Shown one piece after another: positions 1 through 4,867 of a stretch of DNA of 5,108 nucleotides. Made by a program: the position numbers and the translations under genes. Location of the stretch: positions 1-5,108 of the forward strand of contig PSPG01000020.1 of the NCBI GenBank assembly GCA_003193925.1, written 5' to 3'. Under the pieces are notes generated by a model. The model worked only from the letters and a program-made list of their open reading frames with translations, was not told where the DNA came from and ran no database searches. The first letter of the stretch is position 1, and the number at the start of each line of letters is the position of its first letter. This DNA comes from Candidatus Thalassarchaeum betae (GTDB lineage Archaea > Thermoplasmatota > Poseidoniia > Poseidoniales > Thalassarchaeaceae).

Positions 1-629
1 GCAATGAAGAGTCCATTCCTTGGGATTCTGATGGGGATGGCTGCATCGATGATTCTGATGGGGATGGTGTCAAGGACAATGCAGATCTCTGCAGTGGATT
101 CGACGACAATGTTGACATTGATGGCGACTCGATTCCAGACGATTGCGACTCTCTGATAGATTCGGATGCGGATGGCGTGGCGGACTCCTCTGATGCATGC
201 CCGGGATATGACGACACTGTGGATGTTGATGCAGATGGGACTCCAGATGGTTGCGATTCTCTGATAGATTCGGATGCGGATGGCGTGGCGGACTCCTCTG
301 ATGCCTGCCCGGGATATGACGACACTGTGGATGTTGATGCAGATGGGACTCCAGATGGTTGCGATTCTCTGATAGATTCGGATGCGGATGGGATATCTGA
401 TGCCGACGACCAGTGTGCAGGATACAATGATTCACTCGACCAAGATGGCGATGGAATTCCTGACAATTGTGATCAGACACCGATGCCTGAAGATGACCAA
501 ACCAATGTTACCGATACAACTCCAGTAGATGATGAACAAGCATCCCTGGATTCGGGCTCATCCTCAGCATCACCGCAGCACTTGGAGCCACTCTTGTTGC
601 GACCCGCCGTGAGTGAATGGACCCATTGA
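1..629 (+). CDS. Secreted TSP3-repeat (Ca-binding) surface protein, 3' part, apparent C-terminal frameshift
   Basis: The gene enters from the left; codons are read from base 3 and the frame is open to the TGA at 627-629. The protein is dominated by Asp-rich DxDxDG loops with regularly spaced Cys (for example DSDADGVADSSDACPG and DVDADGTPDGCDS), the pattern of thrombospondin type-3 calcium-binding repeats. Four 36-residue units cover bases 45-476. A Thr/Asp/Glu-rich linker with an N-glycosylation sequon (NVT) follows. TSP3 arrays of this type occur in extracellular, surface-anchored proteins; the role is probably structural or adhesive, but the N-terminal domains that would define it lie outside the window. 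The encoded last 28 residues (SLDSGSSSASPQHLEPLL...) resemble no anchor. One frame over, the same DNA encodes a PGF-type sorting signal ending at the TGA at 614-616. I therefore infer that a one-base indel near 536-542 displaced the true C-terminus, so 616 is the more likely original gene end. Base use is more AT-rich than in the genes at 800-4980. Confidence 0.8.
   Translation, partial: NEESIPWDSDGDGCIDDSDGDGVKDNADLCSGFDDNVDIDGDSIPDDCDSLIDSDADGVADSSDACPGYDDTVDVDADGTPDGCDSLIDSDADGVADSSDACPGYDDTVDVDADGTPDGCDSLIDSDADGISDADDQCAGYNDSLDQDGDGIPDNCDQTPMPEDDQTNVTDTTPVDDEQASLDSGSSSASPQHLEPLLLRPAVSEWTH
45..476 (+). repeat. Four tandem 36-aa (108-bp) TSP3 repeat units
   Basis: Four codon-phased units of exactly 108 bp lie at 45-152, 153-260, 261-368 and 369-476. 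Each encodes two Asp loops and two Cys. The outer units are diverged (first: IDDSDGDGVKDNADLCSG...; last: LIDSDADGISDADDQCAG...). The two central units are identical in protein sequence (LIDSDADGVADSSDACPG...) and nearly identical in DNA. Confidence 0.9.
150..391 (+). repeat. Near-perfect 108-bp direct tandem duplication
   Basis: With a 108-base offset the sequence matches itself from 150 to 391 with only one visible mismatch (A197 versus C305). This makes two full copies (151-258 and 259-366) plus the first 25 bases of a third (367-391). It sits inside the TSP3 array and keeps frame. The near identity contrasts with the diverged flanking units and suggests a recent unit duplication or gene conversion, or an assembly effect. 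Confidence 0.88.
539..616 (+). other. Out-of-frame PGF-CTERM-like archaeosortase sorting signal
   Basis: Read from base 542 (frame 2), the DNA encodes IPGFGLILSITAALG followed by ATLVATRRE and a TGA at 614-616: a PGF tripeptide, about 18 hydrophobic residues, then RR at the extreme C-terminus. This tripartite layout is that of PGF-CTERM signals, which archaeosortase A removes while transferring the protein to a lipid anchor. The TSP3 gene uses frame 3, and frame 2 is closed by a TGA at 533-535, so the frame change must lie between about 536 and 542. Inserting one base there would give a smooth ...EQ-A-IPGFG... junction. No slippery heptamer is visible, so programmed frameshifting is not supported. 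A sequencing or assembly indel is the simplest explanation, with a genuine mutation as alternative. Confidence 0.7.
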
Positions 630-656
630 AACCCCACTGACTCGCCCGTGACTCAC

Positions 657-677
657 AGGGTGCATGAGTGCAACCCT
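657..677. terminator. Hairpin in convergent spacer (possible terminator)
   Basis: Bases 657-664 (AGGGTGCA) pair with 669-677 (TGCAACCCT) across a TGAG loop, giving eight base pairs with A672 bulged. It lies just past the TSP3 gene and between two converging genes, which suits a 3'-end structure. No T-run follows on either strand, and archaeal termination usually depends on T-rich tracts, so function is uncertain. Confidence 0.3.
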
Positions 678-699
678 ATGCAATAGGTAGTGTTTCATT

Positions 700-718
700 G
701 GGTTCTGCTGAGGAACCC
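700..718. terminator. Second hairpin in convergent spacer
   Basis: GGGTTC (700-705) pairs perfectly with GAACCC (713-718), extended by a T-G wobble (706-712) around the loop GCTGA. Being symmetrical it would form in transcripts from either side. It lies about midway between the ends of the TSP3 gene and the lipoprotein gene. No adjacent T-tract is present. Confidence 0.3.
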
Positions 719-797
719 TATGACTCGGATATGACTCATTCATACCGACTGACTGAGGGGCGACTCATTCGCTACCCTGTGATTCAGTGGTAAGCAA

Positions 798-2276
798 TCA
801 GTTGAATTCGGCCAGATCGCCGACTGATTCGTACAGGCTGGGCCCGCTGCCTAGGAAATAGACCGAGCCAATCCTGCTGCGCGAGTCCTCTGGCGTGGAG
901 TTGTTACCGGTAGCGCAGACCCCGGTACAGCCGTCTGCGAAGGCCACGTAAACGCGTCCCTCCCGGTCGATGTGGAGGTCGTTGAAGTCCAGCAGGTTAC
1001 GGTTAGAGCCCCCGATGTCGCGGCAGTCCCCGCTGTTCAGGCAGATGCTGCCGACCTGGACCGGGTCGGGGGACACCCTGACCGTGTGGAACACCGGGTT
1101 CGGGTCAAGCGCATTGAGGCTGTACGTGATGTACAGGTAGTAGCTGACGTTGGCGGGCGCGTAGTGCGGGTTGCCGTCCCACGGCTCGCCGTCGATGTCG
1201 GATTGGTTCAGCGCGCTGCCGTTCTCGCTCCCTAGGTACGTGATCGCAATCCGCCCCGGGTCGCCGGCATCGATGTGCGGGAAGGTGGTGGAGATCACCT
1301 CGATGGGGCTCAACCGGGTGCTGTTCTGCTCCCAGGTCTGCCCGGAGTTGGTGCTGCGGGACATGTATACCCCGTGGTCAGCACCGATCCAGATGTGGTA
1401 GGCGTTGGACTCGCTGTCTGTGGCGACCTCGGAGTTCTTCCGCGGGTTCGGCGTGCCGACGTCCTCTCCCATCGTACGCTCCTCCCAGGTCAGCCCGTTG
1501 TCCTTGGAGAAAACTATCGTCGGCGTCGCTACTCGCGGCGTCACGTAGACGGTTCCGTCGGGCGCTGTTGTGACGGCGCCGTGCAGCCCTCCGTTAGTGG
1601 TCACTAGACCGAAGACCAAGCCGCCAACCTCGAAGCTAGCTCCACCATCGAAGCTGGTGTAGCAGAATATGCCGACTCCCTTGTTGTAGCAGAAGTAGAC
1701 GGCGGTTTCGTAGATATCCTGAGAAAATTCTCCGATCAAGCCGTAACCATCGTCCGTCCAGGGTCCCGAGCCGAGCTTGATGTGGTCGTTGAGGGGAATC
1801 GGGCCGGAGTCGTGCGGGTTGCCCAGCCAGTTCACTCCGTCGTCATCGCTCCATGCGATCCAAGTGGTCATGAGGCCCACCATCTGGACGTCGAACACAC
1901 GGTCCGTCATGAGATCCACCCACAGCCATGGATCGCTCGTCGATTGATGCTGGAAGATCGAGTTCATGTGCTCCCACGTCTCGCCGTGATCGCACGAGCG
2001 CATGACCTTCTCGAAGGCGGTGAAGAACATGCAGCCGCTCGAGGTGATGCCGATGCTCGGTTCGGCCCCGTCTTCGCCCACGTCGCTGAAAACGAAACTT
2101 AGGGGCAGGGGTTGGTAGAGAGCCAATGAAAGGTTCAGGCCGTCCGGTCCGGTGATGAAAATCCCGTCCGGAAGTGAGGGTTCCTCTGGGGGTGGTGGTG
2201 GCGAATCCTCCTTGAAGCAGCCAGCAAGCGATGCCGACAGCATCAGGATCCCGATTAGCAAGACCTTCGCCCGCAT
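798..2276 (-). CDS. Secreted Asp-box (BNR/sialidase-like) beta-propeller lipoprotein
   Basis: The 492-residue protein begins MRAKVLLIGILMLSASLAGC, a short basic n-region, hydrophobic core and lipobox LAGC with the lipidated Cys at residue 20. An acidic/proline tether (KEDSPPPPPEEP) follows. At least five Asp-box motifs (S-x-D-x-G-x-T-W type) are visible: SCDHGETW (94-101), SDDDGVNW (143-150), SFDGGASF (208-215), SKDNGLTW (257-264) and STNSGQTW (308-315). Such motifs mark BNR beta-propellers, found in sialidases and in many non-enzymatic surface proteins. I see no clear sialidase catalytic arginine triad, so glycosidase activity is not claimed. A Cys-bearing C-terminal part (CLNSGDC, CTGVC) may form disulfides. 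I chose ATG 2276 because it opens directly into the signal peptide. A TTG at 2303 would add nine residues and has a weak AGGT upstream, so it stays possible. The gene lies 96 bases after pyrI on the same strand, so read-through is possible. Confidence 0.85.
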   Translation of the reverse strand: MRAKVLLIGILMLSASLAGCFKEDSPPPPPEEPSLPDGIFITGPDGLNLSLALYQPLPLSFVFSDVGEDGAEPSIGITSSGCMFFTAFEKVMRSCDHGETWEHMNSIFQHQSTSDPWLWVDLMTDRVFDVQMVGLMTTWIAWSDDDGVNWLGNPHDSGPIPLNDHIKLGSGPWTDDGYGLIGEFSQDIYETAVYFCYNKGVGIFCYTSFDGGASFEVGGLVFGLVTTNGGLHGAVTTAPDGTVYVTPRVATPTIVFSKDNGLTWEERTMGEDVGTPNPRKNSEVATDSESNAYHIWIGADHGVYMSRSTNSGQTWEQNSTRLSPIEVISTTFPHIDAGDPGRIAITYLGSENGSALNQSDIDGEPWDGNPHYAPANVSYYLYITYSLNALDPNPVFHTVRVSPDPVQVGSICLNSGDCRDIGGSNRNLLDFNDLHIDREGRVYVAFADGCTGVCATGNNSTPEDSRSRIGSVYFLGSGPSLYESVGDLAEFN

Positions 2277-2315
2277 ATCCGCATCGACAGCGCGGTAACG
2301 CAATTACCTTGTCCT

Positions 2316-2335
2316 TGGGCTCAAGGGAGCCCTTT
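2316..2335 (-). promoter_or_regulatory. Dyad element upstream of the lipoprotein gene / downstream of pyrI
   Basis: On the minus strand the sequence is AAAGGGCTCCCTTGAGCCCA, a perfect 6-bp inverted repeat (GGGCTC / GAGCCC, plus-strand 2317-2322 and 2327-2332) around a 4-base loop. It sits 40 bases before the lipoprotein ATG and about 40 bases after the pyrI stop. A closely similar element lies upstream of pyrB (3818-3836). It could be an operator, a leader hairpin, or a 3' structure of the pyrBI transcript. It has no T-run. Confidence 0.4.
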
Positions 2336-2372
2336 CGAATACTGGCATAGCATTGGATGCCCACTGATTCGG

Positions 2373-2840
2373 TCAGAGGATGTTCTCGACTATCTCGTCC
2401 ATGTCCTGCCCGCGCCCGCAGTAGGAGCAGCGGATTTCGAGCGGCTCCACGCTGATGATGCGCAGTTTGTGCGGCAGCGGCTCGCGGGAGTTCTGCGTTA
2501 TGCAGTTCCAGAACGAGCAGCGGGCGATGTTGACTAGCTCGTCGCCCAGGTCGACCTGCATTTTCTCGGCGACGCCGTAGTTGCGGATGATGGAGATGCT
2601 GGCCGCAGGAGCGATGAGCGCGAGCCTGTCGAGCTCCTCCTGGCTGAGCTCTCGGTCCTCGATCTTCAGCACGTCCTTGCGTCCCAATTTGGCGCTGGGT
2701 ACGTTCATCACCATCGAGATCGGGTTGGAGCGTCCGATGTCGAGCCTGAGCATGCGCAGGACCTGAATCGCGTTGCCTGCGGGTATGTGATCGACCACAG
2801 TGCCGTTGCAGATCGCTGTGACACGGCGCATCTCGCTCAT
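2373..2840 (-). CDS. pyrI: Aspartate carbamoyltransferase regulatory subunit PyrI
   Basis: The 155-residue product matches the usual length of PyrI, the allosteric subunit that binds nucleotide effectors and holds catalytic trimers together in the ATCase holoenzyme. The N-terminal allosteric domain carries the typical GTVVDHIPAGNAIQVLRML stretch (residues 13-31). The C-terminal zinc domain has four Cys ligands, C108 and C113 (CSFWNC) and C138 and C141 (CSYC), in the same arrangement as E. coli PyrI. ATG 2840 is the start: it overlaps the pyrB stop in TGATG, has GGTG about six bases upstream, and gives the expected family N-terminus (MSEMRRVTAICNG). A longer frame from 2882 would only read back into the end of pyrB. 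Coupling by a one-base overlap fits stoichiometric production with PyrB. Confidence 0.96.
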   Translation of the reverse strand: MSEMRRVTAICNGTVVDHIPAGNAIQVLRMLRLDIGRSNPISMVMNVPSAKLGRKDVLKIEDRELSQEELDRLALIAPAASISIIRNYGVAEKMQVDLGDELVNIARCSFWNCITQNSREPLPHKLRIISVEPLEIRCSYCGRGQDMDEIVENIL

Positions 2841-3769
2841 CACTTCACCTTCTTCGGTACCTTGACTCCGAGGCACTTGCACAGTAGCGCCATCCGCGCG
2901 ACCACCCCGTTGAACGCCTGCTGGAAGTACCTTGCGTGACGCGTCGCATCCACGCTCGGGTGAATCTCGTTGACCCGGGGCAGCGGATGCATGATGATCA
3001 TGCCCTCCTTGGCGCCGGCGAGGTCTGAGGCCGTCAGCATGTAGATGCCAGCGACCTTGGCGTACTCATCCTCGTCGGGGAAGCGCTCCTTCTGGATACG
3101 CGTCATGTAGATCACATCGGCCTCGGCGATGGCCCCGGTCAGGTCGACAGTCTCGCTGACCTTCGCGCCCCCGCTCGGGAGATCGGAGACTATCTCGGTC
3201 GGCATGCGCAGCGAGCCCGGCGAGACCAGCGTCAGCGTCGCGCCGAAGCGGACGAGGGCGTGCGACAGGCTGTGCACCGTGCGACCGTATCTCAGGTCGC
3301 CCACGAGCACGACGTTCAGCCCCTCGAGGGTGCCGTGCGCCTCTCGGATTGTGAACAGATCCAGCAGGGTCTGAGTGGGGTGGTTGCCAGCGCCGTCGCC
3401 CGCGTTCAGCACCGGGATTGCGATGGCGTCGGCGCTGTACTGGGCCGCGCCCTGGCGCGGGTGGCGGATAGCGACCACGTCGGCGTACCCCTCGATCATC
3501 TGCATGGTGTCGTAGAGAGTCTCGCCCTTGGCCACGGACGAGCCCGCGGAGCTGAAGTTCAGCACCGAGCCTCCGAGCCTCTTCATCGCGGTCTCGAAGG
3601 ACATGCGGGTCCTAGTGGAGTTCTCGAAGAACATGTTGGCGAGGACCTTGCCCTCGAGCAGAGGCATGTGGACTTCGCCGTTTGCGACGGGGAGAAGACG
3701 CTCGGCGTTGTCGAGGAGATTGGTAATCTCCTTGTTCGTCAGATCGTCCATCGTGATGAGGTCGCCCAT
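2840..3769 (-). CDS. pyrB: Aspartate carbamoyltransferase catalytic subunit PyrB
   Basis: A complete 309-residue ATCase catalytic chain, which makes N-carbamoyl-L-aspartate from carbamoyl phosphate and L-aspartate in the second step of cytosolic de novo pyrimidine synthesis. Diagnostic motifs are all present: the carbamoyl-phosphate loop FFENSTRTRMSFE (residues 48-59), AKGETLYDT with Lys81, IRHPRQGAA with Arg102, GDGAGNHPTQTLLDLF with His130 and Gln133 (124-139), DLRYGRTVHSL with Arg163, MTRIQKERF with Arg223 and Gln225, and MHPLPRVNEI (260-269). No key residue appears to be missing. The start at 3769 has GAGGAA (upstream on the minus strand, about six bases away) as ribosome binding site; Met7 is a weaker alternative. 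The gene is first in the pyrBI operon and divergent from the sugar kinase. Confidence 0.97.
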   Translation of the reverse strand: MGDLITMDDLTNKEITNLLDNAERLLPVANGEVHMPLLEGKVLANMFFENSTRTRMSFETAMKRLGGSVLNFSSAGSSVAKGETLYDTMQMIEGYADVVAIRHPRQGAAQYSADAIAIPVLNAGDGAGNHPTQTLLDLFTIREAHGTLEGLNVVLVGDLRYGRTVHSLSHALVRFGATLTLVSPGSLRMPTEIVSDLPSGGAKVSETVDLTGAIAEADVIYMTRIQKERFPDEDEYAKVAGIYMLTASDLAGAKEGMIIMHPLPRVNEIHPSVDATRHARYFQQAFNGVVARMALLCKCLGVKVPKKVK

Positions 3770-3775
3770 CGCTTT

Positions 3776-3781
3776 TCCTCA
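3776..3781 (-). promoter_or_regulatory. pyrB Shine-Dalgarno site
   Basis: On the minus strand GAGGAA precedes the ATG at 3769 with about six bases of spacing (GAGGAAAAGCGATG). This supports the chosen start and implies that the pyrB mRNA has a leader. Confidence 0.6.
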
Positions 3782-3817
3782 GCGAAGCCGGGAGCGTGCC
3801 GGTTAAGTGTGTTACTG

Positions 3818-3836
3818 TGGGCCCTGAGAGCCCTTT
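3818..3836 (-). promoter_or_regulatory. Dyad element upstream of pyrB
   Basis: The minus strand reads AAAGGGCTCTCAGGGCCCA, nearly the same as the element upstream of the lipoprotein gene (AAAGGGCTC, 4-5 variable bases, GCCCA). It lies about 49 bases before the pyrB ATG in the divergent promoter region. A regulator-binding or leader-hairpin role is inferred from its recurrence and position only. Confidence 0.4.
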
Positions 3837-3860
3837 GACACGATACCGTCGGCTTGATGT

Positions 3861-3874
3861 GGGATAATTATCCC
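3861..3874. promoter_or_regulatory. Perfect 14-bp palindrome with TATA-like core in divergent promoter
   Basis: GGGATAATTATCCC is its own reverse complement. The ATAATTAT core resembles an archaeal TATA box on both strands, so it could serve as a shared promoter or an operator between pyrB and the sugar kinase. On the minus strand it would predict a pyrB leader of about 70 bases. For the kinase, its distance to ATG 3884 is shorter than the usual TATA-to-start spacing of a leaderless gene, so the exact role is unsettled. Confidence 0.45.
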
Positions 3875-3883
3875 CCCCGACTG

Positions 3884-4858
3884 ATGATAATCAGCCGGAC
3901 CCCTCTCCGAGTCTCCTTCTGCGGTGGAGGAACGGACGTCGACTGGTTTGCCTCATCCGAGCCGAATGGGGGCATGGTGACCTCTTTGGCGCTCGACAGG
4001 CACATCCACGTCACGGTCAATCAGCGCTTCGACGACAAGGTCCGCGTGTCTTACTCCTCGATGGAGACCGTCGACGACTTCGAGGATCTGGATCACGAGC
4101 TCGTCCGCGAGGCGATGCGGCTCACTGGTGTCACCTCCGGCGTCGAGATCACGACAATCGCCGACATCCCCTCTCGAGGCACCGGCCTCGGTTCCTCCTC
4201 TGCAGTCACGGTGGGGCTGCTCAACGCCCTCCACAGATTCGCTGGGCGCGAGGTCTCGGCCGAGCAATTGGCCGAAGAGGCCTGCCGCATCGAGATCGAA
4301 GTGCTCGGACAGCCGATTGGCAGGCAGGACCAGTACGCCGCAGCTTTCGGCGGCGTCAATTCGATCAGTTTCGGTCCTGACGGGGTCGGGATTGAGCCGC
4401 TGGAGCTCTCGGCCTTCACCGTGAAGCGGCTCGGAGAGGAACTCACACTCGTTTTCACGGGGCTGTCACGCAGCGCCAGCGAGGTGCTGAGCGAGGCTCC
4501 GGACGACCCCGCGGACAAGACGGCGCGCCTGCGCGCTATACGCGCGCAGGCGGACGAGGCCAGAGGATTGCTGGAGTCGGGCGACATCTCAGGTCTCGGT
4601 GGGCTGCTCAACGACGCTTGGGAGGCCAAGCGCGGCATCTCGGCCAGCGTCAGCGGGGACGAGATTGACGCGCTGCACGCGCGCATCATGGATTTGGACG
4701 CCACCGGTGCCAAGCTGCTCGGTGCAGGCGGAGGGGGCTTCTTCCTGGTTCACGGCGATGCGGACCTACGGGTCAAGCTGGCCGAACTCGGGCCTGCTCA
4801 CAGGACCATCCCACTGGAAGTCGACCACATCGGCTCGACGATTATCCACGAAGACTGA
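3884..4858 (+). CDS. GHMP-family sugar kinase, D-glycero-D-manno-heptose 7-phosphate kinase-like
   Basis: The 324-residue protein shows the three GHMP kinase motifs: N-terminal TPLRVSFCGGGTD (6-18), the ATP-binding loop PSRGTGLGSSSAVTVGLLNAL (96-116, PxxxGLGSSSA type) and C-terminal KLLGAGGGGFFLV (277-289). The central block IEIEVLGQPIGRQDQYAAAFGG (136-157, with Asp149 a likely catalytic base) is typical of the HddA-like branch, which phosphorylates heptose 7-phosphate on the way to nucleotide-activated heptose; related members act on fucose or other sugars, so the substrate is uncertain. ATG 3884 gives the usual family N-terminus (MIISRTPLRVSF). Upstream in-frame starts (TTG 3854, ATG 3857) would add nine or ten unlikely residues and run through the palindrome and a C7 tract. 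No Shine-Dalgarno site is seen, so translation may be leaderless. It is probably co-transcribed with the secreted protein nine bases downstream, hinting at surface glycan metabolism. Confidence 0.88.
   Translation: MIISRTPLRVSFCGGGTDVDWFASSEPNGGMVTSLALDRHIHVTVNQRFDDKVRVSYSSMETVDDFEDLDHELVREAMRLTGVTSGVEITTIADIPSRGTGLGSSSAVTVGLLNALHRFAGREVSAEQLAEEACRIEIEVLGQPIGRQDQYAAAFGGVNSISFGPDGVGIEPLELSAFTVKRLGEELTLVFTGLSRSASEVLSEAPDDPADKTARLRAIRAQADEARGLLESGDISGLGGLLNDAWEAKRGISASVSGDEIDALHARIMDLDATGAKLLGAGGGGFFLVHGDADLRVKLAELGPAHRTIPLEVDHIGSTIIHED
4526..4552. repeat. Strong 11-bp inverted repeat inside the kinase gene
   Basis: CGCCTGCGCGC (4526-4536) is the exact reverse complement of GCGCGCAGGCG (4542-4552), with the five-base loop TATAC between them. 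It encodes an Arg/Ala-rich helix (ARLRAIRAQADEA), so it may simply follow from high-GC codon choice, but the stem would be very stable in RNA. Confidence 0.6.
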
Positions 4859-4866
4859 GGTGAGGT
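4857..4866 (+). promoter_or_regulatory. Shine-Dalgarno site for the secreted CBM9-like protein
   Basis: GAGGTGAGGT ends one base before the ATG at 4868 and overlaps the stop codon of the kinase (4856-4858). It contains GAGGTGA, four bases from the start. This strong site fixes the start codon and supports translation within a shared transcript. Confidence 0.75.
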
Positions 4867-4867
4867 A

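Larger units (their letters stand above)
638..770. repeat. Cluster of TGACTC-type short repeats in intergenic DNA
   Basis: TGACTC occurs at 638-643, 649-654, 721-726 and 732-737, with a CGACTC at 761-766. A longer GACTCATTC is repeated at 733-741 and 762-770. An 8-bp inverted pair (TCACAGGG 653-660, CCCTGTGA 775-782) spans the spacer. The whole 630-797 spacer shows no convincing open reading frame. The repeats could be degenerate remnants or protein-binding sites; I cannot tell which. Confidence 0.45.

Noticed and set aside
150-391. Regular repeats as a CRISPR array
   Set aside because: The period is 108 bp with no distinct spacers, repeats are contiguous and in frame, and they encode TSP3 loops.
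70-480. Minus-strand open frame rich in His/Pro/Arg
   Set aside because: It is the antisense shadow of the Asp-codon-rich TSP3 array (GAT/GAC reads as His- and Arg-rich in reverse) and has no start context.
536-545. Programmed ribosomal frameshift producing the PGF anchor
   Set aside because: No slippery heptamer or downstream pseudoknot is apparent around GAACAAGCATCC; a simple one-base indel explains the data better.
1843-2364. Minus-strand 173-residue frame overlapping the lipoprotein gene
   Set aside because: It is an alternate frame of the same strand with Arg/His-rich, motif-free sequence; the overlapping frame has a signal peptide, lipobox and Asp-boxes.
2841-2882. N-terminal extension of PyrI to 2882
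   Set aside because: The extra residues overlap the pyrB C-terminus; family alignment, the ribosome binding site and the TGATG overlap favour 2840.
3260-3838. Plus-strand 192-residue frame opposite pyrB
   Set aside because: High-GC shadow of pyrB, with no recognisable domain and crossing the pyrB start region.
4093-4713. Minus-strand 206-residue Ser/Ala/Pro-rich frame opposite the kinase
   Set aside because: Composition is typical of an antisense frame of a GC-rich gene, and the plus strand carries all GHMP motifs.
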